DNA of 6,424 nucleotides, from NCBI GenBank assembly GCA_030432855.1, contig JAUILM010000351.1, forward strand, positions 1 through 6,424. Direction: 5' to 3'. The stretch's first letter is position 1. Each line of letters starts with the position of its first letter. Of the stretch, positions 1-6,424 are shown one piece after another. A program made the translations under genes and the position numbers. The notes beneath the pieces are model-generated. The model saw nothing but the letters and a program-made list of their open reading frames with translations. It ran no database searches and was not told where the DNA came from. Source of the stretch: Bacteroidia bacterium. GTDB lineage: Bacteria > Bacteroidota > Bacteroidia > Chitinophagales > Saprospiraceae.

Positions 1-17
1 CCTAACTACTGATGATC

Positions 18-1217
18 TTAATTATTTATAACTGGAAGATCTAAATAACCTCTAAATCCATCCGAGGAATCAAACTCTACATCACTATAATCCTGTACAA
101 TATTATATAGTGTATCTCTTTCAATCGGCGTTCTTCTAGCCTCCTTTATCATTTGAACCAATTGCTGTGTACTGAGGGCAGGATTTTGATCTTCGGCTCC
201 CGCCATCGAGTATATTTTGGTGGTATCATCGATGGTCCCGTCTATGTCATCCACACCATATGATAAGGACATCTGTGCAGTGGCACGGCCTATCATAGGC
301 CAATAAGCCTTCACGTGATCAAAGTTGTCAAGATAGATACGGCTGATTGCATAGTTCCTGAGGTCCTCCAGCATAGTGACTTCATCCAGATAGGACATTT
401 CATTGCCCTGATTTCGAAATTTTAAGGGGATAAACGTTTGGAACCCTCCGGTCTTATCCTGAAGCTCCCGGAGTTGACGCATATGATCGATTCGATGGTG
501 GTAGTCTTCAATGTGTCCATATAACATGGTGGCATTTGATCGCTGCCCTAATTCATGCCATATTTGATGAATAGCCAACCACTGATCACCAGTACATTTG
601 TCACCCGCTATTTGTTCTCGTATATCCGGATGAAAGATCTCAGCACCCCCTCCCGGAAGTGAGTCAAGGCCCGATTCTTTCATCAATCGCATCCCATCCT
701 GATATGAAATCTTATCCTTCTTAAAGATGTAATGGTACTCGACTGGGGTTAATGCCTTAACATGCAACGAGGGACGATGAGACTTTATAGCTTTGAATAA
801 TTCTGAGTAAAAGTTCACATCATACTGGGGTAAAACACCTCCGACGATATGCACTTCTGTCACCGGTTTTCCATCATATGACCTGATGATCTCCATTATG
901 TCCTCCATGGTGTATTCCCAGCCTTCGCTTCGTTTCTTGATCATTCGGCTATAGGAGCAGAATTTGCACGTGTAGATACAAACATTGGTAGGCTCAACAT
1001 GAAAGTTCCGATTGAAGTACGTTTTATTACCGCTCTTAGCATTACGTACATAGTTGCTAAGGATACCCAGTGTTCCCAGATCCGCCTTTTCGAATAAAAG
1101 TAAGCCCTCCTCATCTGAAATGCGCTGCCCTTTTAGGACTTTATCACCAATTGTCTTGATATCCGAATCACGAGAAGTGGCATCTAACAAAGAAAAACTT
1201 GTATTGTCGACACTCAT
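18..1217 (-). CDS. mqnE: Aminofutalosine synthase MqnE (radical SAM)
   Basis: This 399-residue cytoplasmic enzyme is expected to join 3-[(1-carboxyvinyl)oxy]benzoate to the adenosyl part of S-adenosylmethionine, giving 6-amino-6-deoxyfutalosine in the futalosine route to menaquinone. Seen directly: the radical SAM cluster motif CX3CX2C at C80, C84 and C87, HIVGG at 123-127, LPGGGAE at 187-193, YGHIED at 233-238, and the late AGAEDQNPALS at 339-349 that fits MqnE. Length is normal for the family. The HIVGG and AGAEDQNP segments favour MqnE over its paralogue MqnC. The start is fixed: an in-frame TGA lies at 1224-1226, leaving ATG at 1217 as the only upstream candidate, with no Shine-Dalgarno sequence. 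One oddity is Leu129 in the GGxHP position, where relatives usually have His. No other menaquinone gene is in the window, and the gene is transcribed away from its neighbours, so it looks like a single housekeeping unit. Confidence 0.93.
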   Translation of the reverse strand: MSVDNTSFSLLDATSRDSDIKTIGDKVLKGQRISDEEGLLLFEKADLGTLGILSNYVRNAKSGNKTYFNRNFHVEPTNVCIYTCKFCSYSRMIKKRSEGWEYTMEDIMEIIRSYDGKPVTEVHIVGGVLPQYDVNFYSELFKAIKSHRPSLHVKALTPVEYHYIFKKDKISYQDGMRLMKESGLDSLPGGGAEIFHPDIREQIAGDKCTGDQWLAIHQIWHELGQRSNATMLYGHIEDYHHRIDHMRQLRELQDKTGGFQTFIPLKFRNQGNEMSYLDEVTMLEDLRNYAISRIYLDNFDHVKAYWPMIGRATAQMSLSYGVDDIDGTIDDTTKIYSMAGAEDQNPALSTQQLVQMIKEARRTPIERDTLYNIVQDYSDVEFDSSDGFRGYLDLPVINN

Positions 1218-1242
1218 TTTACTTCAGTATTTCACAAGTCAA

Positions 1243-1272
1243 CAAAGGTAGATTGTAATTGGTTTGATCCAA
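1243..1272 (-). promoter_or_regulatory. Bacteroidota-type promoter of mqnE
   Basis: Read on the minus strand, TTG (1272-1270) is followed by 19 bases and then TACCTTTG (1250-1243), an exact match to the Bacteroidota TTG / TAnnTTTG housekeeping promoter. Transcription should start near 1236, giving a leader of about 20 bases before the ATG at 1217. The -33 region interleaves with that of the rightward promoter. Its activity is inferred from sequence alone. Confidence 0.7.
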
Positions 1273-1280
1273 CAATCTAC
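1248..1280. promoter_or_regulatory. 9-bp inverted repeat across divergent promoters (possible operator)
   Basis: GTAGATTGT at 1248-1256 and ACAATCTAC at 1272-1280 form a perfect 9-bp inverted repeat with a 15-base spacer, centred at 1264. The left arm lies mainly between the -33 and -7 elements of the leftward promoter and overlaps that -7 by three bases. The right arm lies between the -33 and -7 elements of the rightward promoter. Centre-to-centre arm spacing is 24 bases, a little over two helical turns, which would suit a dimeric regulator. No regulator gene is in the window, so the operator role is inference. Part of the symmetry may simply reflect two similar promoters facing apart. Confidence 0.45.
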
Positions 1281-1293
1281 AAGAGTAATTTTG
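1263..1293 (+). promoter_or_regulatory. Bacteroidota-type promoter for receptor operon
   Basis: TTTG at 1263-1266, a 19-base spacer and TAATTTTG at 1286-1293 match the Bacteroidota TTTG / TAnnTTTG consensus. Transcription would begin near 1299, giving a leader of roughly 220 bases before the receptor start at 1518. No equally good motif was found closer to that start; TATATTGC at 1451-1458 lacks a -33 partner. The assignment to the receptor operon is therefore by default. Confidence 0.62.
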
Positions 1294-1517
1294 GGCGAAT
1301 ATTCTAAAAATCAGGTTTAGTTACATACTTATTAAGTTAAATCGCCTAATGATGCATTCAATGAAATATTTCCAAATATTATTTGCCATAATATTAAATT
1401 ACACCCACTAACATTACTGCATGTAGAGTAATGATGATCATTTTATTCTGTATATTGCCGGCACCCAAACGTTCATAGACATGTACTCCTTGATACCAAG
1501 AAAAGAAGTAAGAGTTA
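1294..1517 (+). other. AT-rich leader with two stem-loops
   Basis: This non-coding stretch separates the rightward promoter from the receptor gene. It contains an all-AT hairpin, AATATTAT (1375-1382) and ATAATATT (1388-1395) around a 5-base loop. A second hairpin is CATTACT (1412-1418) and AGTAATG (1427-1433) around an 8-base loop. The second overlaps a 13-base near-perfect palindrome, AATGATGATCATT (1430-1442). No T-tract follows either hairpin, so they are not intrinsic terminators, and no known riboswitch class was recognised. A 20-codon frame begins at ATG 1349 and ends at TAA 1409-1411; nothing supports its translation. The bases just before the receptor ATG are purine-rich (AAGAAG at 1503-1508) without a clear ribosome binding site. 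Confidence 0.4.
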
Positions 1518-4340
1518 ATGAAGATCAAGATTGCATTCAGGGCGGTATTGATACTAGCCATTTTAACATACATCCTGCCAGACTTAGCAGCGCAAGAACG
1601 ATTGCACGGCAGCATCACTGACGAAGAATCAGGCGAACCCCTGATTGGCGCCAGTATATTGATTCAGGGTACGACCAGAGGGACAGTGACTGACTTCGAT
1701 GGTTCGTTCGAAATACGGGTTGATGCACTTCCCGTCACTCTCGAGATTTCCTACCTGGGATACGAAACCCTCGTTCAGGAAATAAATGATGCATCCGGAA
1801 GACTCGATTATGAATTGGCACCCACCAGCGGTATTACACTTGCAGTCACCGAAGTGACAGGCCAACGGATATCTGACAAGCAGAAAGCCGCGCCGCTGAC
1901 GGTAGAATCACTGGATGTTCTAGCCATAAAAGAAACTCCCTCCGATAATTTCTATGATGGTCTGGGCTCTCTAAAGGGAGTAGATCTCACCGCTGCAAGT
2001 TTGGGTTTCAAAGTGGTGAATACACGGGGCTTCAACAGTACGAGTCCAGTACGTTCGCTTCAGATCATAGATGGAGTCGACAACCAGTCACCGGGATTGA
2101 ATTTCTCCTTAGGTAATTTTCTGGGTGCTTCTGAACTTGATGTAGTAAAAGTGGATTTAATCGTAGGAGCCAGTTCTGCATTCTATGGCCCCAATGCCTT
2201 CAATGGGGTGATCAGCATGGAGACAAAGAACCCATTCTATCAGAAAGGACTATCCGCCAGTGTAAAAGCCGGAGAAAGATCATTGCTGGAAACAGCCATC
2301 CGATGGGGAGATGCCCTATCTAATAAGGAAGGCAATGATTGGTTTGCCTATAAATTCAACTTCTCTTACCTGACCGCACAGGATTGGGAGGCTAACAACT
2401 TTGATCCGATAGATGATAGCCGCGTTCCTGCTACCAATCCGGGCCGCTATGATGCCGTGAATATCTATGGAGATGAATATTCTCCCGCTGCAGATTTCAG
2501 GACTTTTGAGCCGTGGATCTATCCGGGACTGGGTAATTGGTATCGTACCGGATACAAAGAGGTGGACCTTGTTGATTATGGGACCGAAAATCTCAAGAGT
2601 AATGCTGCGTTACATTTTCGTCTGAACCCTTCTGCAAAGGAAGAATCACCTGAGCTAATAATAGGCTCTAATTTTGCCAAGGGAACCACTGTATATCAGG
2701 GCGACAATCGATTTAGCCTGAAAAACATTCAGTTCTTCCAACATAAGATTGAGTTACGTAAAACGGACAAATACTTTGTACGGGCCTATATGACGCACGA
2801 AGACGCAGGAGATTCGTATGACCCGTATTTCACGGCTTTGGCTCTGCTGGATAGTGCAAAAAGCACAAATCTATGGAGCCAGGACTATGAGCGATTCTTT
2901 AGGAATGAGTTTCTGGATGATATCCGGGAGTCTGGATATCCACAATTGGAAGTCAATGTAGACCCGGTCACGGGCCAGATTATCCTGGGTTTTGATCGTG
3001 ATGCGGCGAATGCCTGGTTAGCCTCCAACCAGGATTTATTAAGGGGTTATCATGAGCAGGCTGAAGCTCACGCCAACCTGCAAAGCAACCCCAGTGTAAG
3101 TGAAGACTTTTACGTTCCTGGTACCGCACGATTTCAGCAGCTCTTTGATGAAATACGAAGTAAGCCGAGAGCTGAAGGAGGTACTCTATTCATAGATCGC
3201 TCAAAGCTGATACACACCCATGCGGAGTATACCTTTACCCCTGCTTTTACGGACAAGATTGTAGTCGGGGCAAATTTCCGAGAATATCGGCCCGAATCAG
3301 AAGGATCTGTTTTCTACGATACCGCTGGTTTCAAGATCACCAATAGTGAGTTTGGCGTTTATACGGGTATCGAAAAAGGTGTTTCAGACGGTAAATGGCG
3401 ATTCTCAGGTACACTGCGCATGGACAAGAACGAAAATTTTGATTACCTCTTTTCTCCTGCAGCCTCCATTGTATATAAACCCAGGGCAAATAACTTCCTA
3501 CGTGTTTCTTTCTCTTCTGCCATCAGAAATCCAACACTTACGGATCAATACTTAAATCTAAATGTTGGCCGGGCGACCCTGGCAGGAAATCTTAATGGTG
3601 TCAAAGGTCTTACCACGATAGAATCTCTATCTGATTACCTCACTAATCCAGGCCCCAATGTGCTACAAACCTTTGATATCGACCCCGTTCGACCAGAAAA
3701 GGTAAAAACATTTGAAGTAGGATATCGCAGTACCTTATTTAACAGTCTGTATGTAGATGCGGGTTATTATTATAGTATTTACAATGATTTCCTGGGATTC
3801 AATTTGGGAGCGGATGCCTCCTTTGATCCTGCAACAGGTTTTCCAACGAACATTGACATTTTTCGCTATGCGGCTAATTCGATCAATGAAGTGACTACTC
3901 AGGGATTTGCATTGGGTCTCAATTACTACTTCGGGGACAACTATACGCTTGCCGGAAATTATTCCTGGAATAAGCTAAATAAGGAATTTGTCGACGACCC
4001 TATCATCCCGGCTTTCAATACTCCCGAGCATAAATTCAACATCAGCTTCTCAGGTCGAAACCTGTCCGGTTTTACCAAGAATCCCATTGGGTTTAATATA
4101 AATTACAAATGGATTGATTCCTTCATTTTTGAAGGATCTCCCCAATTTACCGGAGGAATTCCATCCTATAGTCTGCTCGATGCTCAGGTCAACTACAACT
4201 TCAAATCAATTAACACAACACTTAAGATTGGAGCATCTAACCTATTGAACAACAAGAGTTTCCAGACTTACGGAGGACCGAGAATTGGAAGATTGGCTTA
4301 CATCAGCCTTTTATATGATTTTAAGAAAGCTATTAATTAA
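1518..4340 (+). CDS. TonB-dependent outer membrane receptor with CarboxypepD_reg-like domain
   Basis: The 940-residue protein should be an outer membrane beta-barrel importing a ligand with TonB-ExbBD energy. Seen directly: a signal peptide with Lys2 and Lys4, a hydrophobic core and probable cleavage after LAA (residue 25); a CarboxypepD_reg-like domain at about 28-100 (GEPLIGASILIQGT, DGSFEI, ISYLGYE); a TonB-box-like LAVTEVTG at 108-115; a plug at about 125-236 with RGFNS, IIDGVDNQ and VDLIVGASSAFYGPNAFNGVI; then barrel strands to the C-terminal strand LAYISLLYDFK. Residues 430-558 are rich in Asp, Glu, Ala and Gln, look partly helical, and probably form a large external loop. An in-frame TAA at 1509-1511 fixes the ATG at 1518. 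The next gene starts 21 bases after the stop, which suggests an operon. No SusD-like partner follows, so it is not a typical SusCD glycan importer. Ligand unknown. Confidence 0.9.
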   Translation: MKIKIAFRAVLILAILTYILPDLAAQERLHGSITDEESGEPLIGASILIQGTTRGTVTDFDGSFEIRVDALPVTLEISYLGYETLVQEINDASGRLDYELAPTSGITLAVTEVTGQRISDKQKAAPLTVESLDVLAIKETPSDNFYDGLGSLKGVDLTAASLGFKVVNTRGFNSTSPVRSLQIIDGVDNQSPGLNFSLGNFLGASELDVVKVDLIVGASSAFYGPNAFNGVISMETKNPFYQKGLSASVKAGERSLLETAIRWGDALSNKEGNDWFAYKFNFSYLTAQDWEANNFDPIDDSRVPATNPGRYDAVNIYGDEYSPAADFRTFEPWIYPGLGNWYRTGYKEVDLVDYGTENLKSNAALHFRLNPSAKEESPELIIGSNFAKGTTVYQGDNRFSLKNIQFFQHKIELRKTDKYFVRAYMTHEDAGDSYDPYFTALALLDSAKSTNLWSQDYERFFRNEFLDDIRESGYPQLEVNVDPVTGQIILGFDRDAANAWLASNQDLLRGYHEQAEAHANLQSNPSVSEDFYVPGTARFQQLFDEIRSKPRAEGGTLFIDRSKLIHTHAEYTFTPAFTDKIVVGANFREYRPESEGSVFYDTAGFKITNSEFGVYTGIEKGVSDGKWRFSGTLRMDKNENFDYLFSPAASIVYKPRANNFLRVSFSSAIRNPTLTDQYLNLNVGRATLAGNLNGVKGLTTIESLSDYLTNPGPNVLQTFDIDPVRPEKVKTFEVGYRSTLFNSLYVDAGYYYSIYNDFLGFNLGADASFDPATGFPTNIDIFRYAANSINEVTTQGFALGLNYYFGDNYTLAGNYSWNKLNKEFVDDPIIPAFNTPEHKFNISFSGRNLSGFTKNPIGFNINYKWIDSFIFEGSPQFTGGIPSYSLLDAQVNYNFKSINTTLKIGASNLLNNKSFQTYGGPRIGRLAYISLLYDFKKAIN

Positions 4341-4361
4341 GAACTCAAATAAATATTGCAT

Positions 4362-5981
4362 ATGAAACTTAGGTACTTATTGATTTTATTGGTAGCTGGA
4401 TGCCTATCCCTGCAGGTAGGTGCTCAGGAACGCTACCTGGACGCTGTCTTTGACAATGTCGATGTGACAGAGAATGTGGTGTACGGAAATAATTATACAG
4501 TATTACCTGTCCCAACATTGATGACTACTCAACGTCAACCCCTGATCATGGATGTGTACACGCCAGCAGGTGACACCATTACAAATCGACCGCTTGTCGT
4601 TTATTTGCATACGGGCAATTTTCTTCCAATTCAAACCAATGGAAGTGTTACAGGATCACTACGTGACTCGTCAACTGTAGAGATTTGCAAGCGCTTGGCA
4701 AGAATGGGATATGTAGTCGCATCTGCAGACTACCGTCTCGGCTGGAATCCTTTCGCTGAATCTGTATCAGAAAGGACCCTGGGACTGATCAATGCTGCCT
4801 ACAGAGGGGTACAGGATGCCCGGACCTGCATTCGTCATTTTCGTCGAAATTTTGTCGAAGATGGTAATACTTACGGTATTGACACTTCCAAAATCGTGGT
4901 ATGGGGACAAGGCACCGGAGGATACATCGCTTTAGCTGCTGCAACTTTGGATCAATACACTGAAATTGTCACGACAACCATGCCTGCCGGAAAGTTTACC
5001 ACAGACCTGGATGGTGATGGAGATCCCGATCCTATGGTCATTGAAATGTTTAACGGTGATATCTATGGAACATCTCTTGGACTATCTCCCGGAGGCGCCG
5101 TACCCGCAGGAGACACATTATGTGAGCCTAATCATGTAGGTTATAGCTCTGACTTCGATCTGTGTGTAAATCTCGGTGGTGCACTGGGTGATATCTCATG
5201 GCTGGAAGCGGATGAGATGCCCATTATTTGCTTTCAGGTACCCACTGAGGAAAATGCTCCCTATGGTTCGCGCATTCTTTCTGTCCCATCACCAGCGGGT
5301 GCACTGCCCGTAGTCGAGGTACAGGGTAGTCAGGTAATCACACAGACAGCCAATGATCTTGGATTAAATGACATATTTGCAGGTATGGATGACGCACTCA
5401 CCCAGCGAGCCATGGAGGCTTCTGCCGTAGCCGGACACGACTACTATGAAGGACTCTATCCTCTCAATCAGGCAACTAACATGTTTGGTCGTGTAGATGG
5501 ATCACCCTGGGTCTGGTGGGATGCCGAATTTTGGGGAGGTATCGAGCATCCATCCGCAGGAACTGGTGGAGTACCAGAAGGTGCGTCCTACGATGATGTG
5601 TCCCGATTTAGTTCGCCAACGGCTTCTGCCGAAAGAGGTAGAGCGTATATTGATACCATCATAGGATACTATGCACCACGTGCCTACCTGGCACTCGGCC
5701 TCGACAGTGTATCCACCTCGATTCCACAATTGAATAAAGTTGATGTGGGCTTAAATATATCCCCTAACCCTTCACCCGAGATCGTTCGCATCCAGACTAA
5801 TTCAGACTACCCAATGCGTACAGTGCGAGTAATTGATCTTTCAGGAAGAACAGTAGCTCAATATGACCGCGTGAATAACAATTATTTTGAATTCTATCAT
5901 CAGGATCTTCCAAGAGGTATGTATGTCATGGAAGTCACCTTTGACGAAGGAAGAATCACAGAAAGACTAGTCTTTGATTAA
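4362..5981 (+). CDS. T9SS-exported alpha/beta-hydrolase-fold protein, nucleophile Ser replaced by Gly
   Basis: A secreted 539-residue protein, expected at the cell surface or released. Residues 1-21 form a signal peptide (MKLRYLLILL core, cleavage likely after VGA). The hydrolase-like domain spans about 60-450: PLVVYLHTGNFLP (77-89) sits where carboxylesterases carry HGGG, GYVVASADYRLGWNP (116-130) matches the following strand, and RGVQDARTCIRHFR (148-161) precedes IVVWGQGTGGYIAL (178-191). That last segment is the nucleophile elbow, but the usual Ser is Gly184 (codon GGC). Asp-rich DLDGDGDPD (215-223) resembles a calcium-binding loop. Cys254 and Cys268 could form a disulfide. The tail, from about 464, has ISPNPS, VIDLSGRTV and LPRGMYVMEV, typical of type A T9SS sorting domains. 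ATG 4362 is preferred to an in-frame TTG at 4356, because it begins MKLR directly; TAA 4350-4352 blocks anything earlier. VAGC at 11-14 weakly resembles a lipobox. Function may be binding or unusual hydrolysis. Confidence 0.85.
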   Translation: MKLRYLLILLVAGCLSLQVGAQERYLDAVFDNVDVTENVVYGNNYTVLPVPTLMTTQRQPLIMDVYTPAGDTITNRPLVVYLHTGNFLPIQTNGSVTGSLRDSSTVEICKRLARMGYVVASADYRLGWNPFAESVSERTLGLINAAYRGVQDARTCIRHFRRNFVEDGNTYGIDTSKIVVWGQGTGGYIALAAATLDQYTEIVTTTMPAGKFTTDLDGDGDPDPMVIEMFNGDIYGTSLGLSPGGAVPAGDTLCEPNHVGYSSDFDLCVNLGGALGDISWLEADEMPIICFQVPTEENAPYGSRILSVPSPAGALPVVEVQGSQVITQTANDLGLNDIFAGMDDALTQRAMEASAVAGHDYYEGLYPLNQATNMFGRVDGSPWVWWDAEFWGGIEHPSAGTGGVPEGASYDDVSRFSSPTASAERGRAYIDTIIGYYAPRAYLALGLDSVSTSIPQLNKVDVGLNISPNPSPEIVRIQTNSDYPMRTVRVIDLSGRTVAQYDRVNNNYFEFYHQDLPRGMYVMEVTFDEGRITERLVFD

Positions 5982-6004
5982 GCAATCGTTTTAATATACC
6001 TTTG
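5973..6004 (+). promoter_or_regulatory. Bacteroidota-type promoter for the glycosyltransferase
   Basis: TTTG at 5973-5976, inside the last codons of the hydrolase-like gene, is followed by a 20-base spacer and TACCTTTG at 5997-6004, an exact TAnnTTTG match. The start site would fall near 6010, inside the left part of the terminator hairpin, with a leader of about 40 bases to the ATG at 6051. Transcripts starting there would lack most or all of the left terminator arm and so should escape termination. Activity is inferred. Confidence 0.65.
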
Positions 6005-6040
6005 AGGCGCCTGGAAGCATATCCAAGCGCCTCTTTTTTT
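6004..6040 (+). terminator. Intrinsic terminator of the receptor operon
   Basis: GAGGCGC (6004-6010) pairs perfectly with GCGCCTC (6027-6033). After one mismatch the stem continues with TGGA (6012-6015) and TCCA (6022-6025) around a 6-base loop, and seven T residues follow (6034-6040). It lies 22 bases after the stop of the hydrolase-like gene and should end the two-gene transcript. Confidence 0.88.
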
Positions 6041-6050
6041 GTCTTGTTCC

Positions 6051-6424
6051 ATGATCTCTATTCTGATACCCATTTATAACTATGATGTAGTAACGTTGGT
6101 GAAACACCTCCATGAAAACGGGTTGAGACTACAAGTGCCGTTTGAAATCATATGTATTGATGATGGGTCTGAACCATCCTTTCGGGATATAAATCAGCGT
6201 ATTTCCAATTTGCCTCATGTGCGTTTTGAAGTGTTAGGCAGCAACATTGGCCGCTCTGCTATTCGAAACCTTCTGGCATCAAAAGCAGAGTATGAATATT
6301 ACCTCTTTCTGGACTGTGACTGCACAATACTTCAGCAAGATTTTCTAGAAAGATACCTGGCACACTGCTCTCCTAAAACGGTATTGGTGGGAGGGCGAAC
6401 CTATCATGATGCAAAGCCCAAAAA
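6051..6424 (+). CDS. Family 2 glycosyltransferase, 3' end outside window
   Basis: This is an open frame of 124 codons that runs off the right edge without a stop. It encodes the N-terminal nucleotide-binding half of a GT-A fold family 2 glycosyltransferase, which transfers a sugar from a nucleotide-sugar donor, usually to a glycan or lipid-linked acceptor at the inner membrane. Seen directly: the opening strand ISILIPIYNY (2-11), IICIDDGS (33-40), SNIGRSAIRN (64-73), and the metal-binding DxD-type motif LDCDC (87-91), then VGGRTYHD (113-120). No signal peptide or membrane segment is visible in the part present. The ATG begins the conserved first strand directly and stands 10 bases after the terminator T-tract, with no Shine-Dalgarno sequence. 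Its own promoter and the terminator before it argue against co-transcription with the receptor operon. Donor and acceptor cannot be told. Confidence 0.88.
   Translation, partial: MISILIPIYNYDVVTLVKHLHENGLRLQVPFEIICIDDGSEPSFRDINQRISNLPHVRFEVLGSNIGRSAIRNLLASKAEYEYYLFLDCDCTILQQDFLERYLAHCSPKTVLVGGRTYHDAKPK

Noticed and set aside
1..17. Left edge after the mqnE stop.
   Set aside because: Seventeen bases with no hairpin or T-tract; too short to judge a terminator or neighbouring gene.
1054..1251. Rightward 65-codon open frame opposite the 5' end of mqnE.
   Set aside because: It mirrors conserved mqnE coding sequence and covers the mqnE promoter; no independent support.
1451..1458. TATATTGC as a -7 element closer to the receptor gene.
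   Set aside because: It departs from TAnnTTTG at the last two positions, and no TTG stands 19-21 bases upstream.
1394..1618. Antisense open frame of 74 codons spanning the receptor start.
   Set aside because: It overlaps the signal peptide and start of the CarboxypepD_reg-like domain of the receptor, and its product has no recognisable domain.
1518..4340. Receptor as a SusC-type member of a glycan utilisation locus.
   Set aside because: No SusD gene, glycoside hydrolase or sugar regulator is adjacent, and the downstream gene has no SusD features.
4356..4361. Possible TTG start six bases before the ATG of the hydrolase-like gene.
   Set aside because: It would only add two residues ahead of the lysine-leucine-arginine signal peptide start; the ATG at 4362 gives a standard signal peptide.
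4392..4403. VAGC (residues 11-14) as a lipoprotein signal in the hydrolase-like protein.
   Set aside because: The Cys comes very early, a normal signal peptidase I site (VGA then Gln) follows, and T9SS type A cargo usually uses signal peptidase I. Not excluded.
5502..5729. Antisense open frame of 75 codons inside the hydrolase-like gene.
   Set aside because: It lies wholly opposite a well-supported coding region, with no recognisable domain and no promoter.
1..6424. CRISPR arrays, tRNA or rRNA genes, insertion sequences, attachment sites.
   Set aside because: No regularly spaced repeats, transposase, tRNA-like fold or rRNA signature was seen on either strand.

Overview
The window comes from a member of the Bacteroidota. 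Three things point there: all promoters that can be read have the form TTG/TTTG, 19-20 bases, then TAnnTTTG; start codons lack Shine-Dalgarno sequences; and the window pairs a TonB-dependent receptor carrying a CarboxypepD_reg-like N-terminal domain with a protein ending in a type IX secretion (T9SS) type A sorting domain. The futalosine-pathway enzyme MqnE argues against lineages that use only the classical menaquinone route and would suit a Cytophagia- or Saprospiria-like organism. That finer placement is inference.

Layout: mqnE (aminofutalosine synthase) runs leftward from 1217 to 18. A 300-base gap (1218-1517) holds two divergent promoters whose -33 regions overlap, with a perfect 9-bp inverted repeat across them, followed by an AT-rich leader with two small stem-loops. 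Rightward from 1518 comes a 940-residue TonB-dependent receptor, then after 21 bases a 539-residue secreted alpha/beta-hydrolase-fold protein with a T9SS tail. The two probably form one operon, closed by a strong intrinsic terminator at 6004-6040. A promoter overlaps the left edge of that terminator and appears to drive a family 2 glycosyltransferase gene starting at 6051, which runs off the right edge.

How the genes may work together: the receptor would import a substrate across the outer membrane while the T9SS-exported partner acts or binds at the cell surface. The partner has a glycine where an alpha/beta hydrolase has its nucleophilic serine (GQGTGG instead of GxSxGG), so it may be a binding protein or an atypical enzyme rather than a classical esterase. 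The substrate cannot be read from the sequence. mqnE and the glycosyltransferase look functionally unrelated to the pair. The points most worth a second look are the hydrolase-fold protein with the altered nucleophile elbow beside a receptor, the divergent promoter with its symmetric element, and the promoter nested in a terminator.
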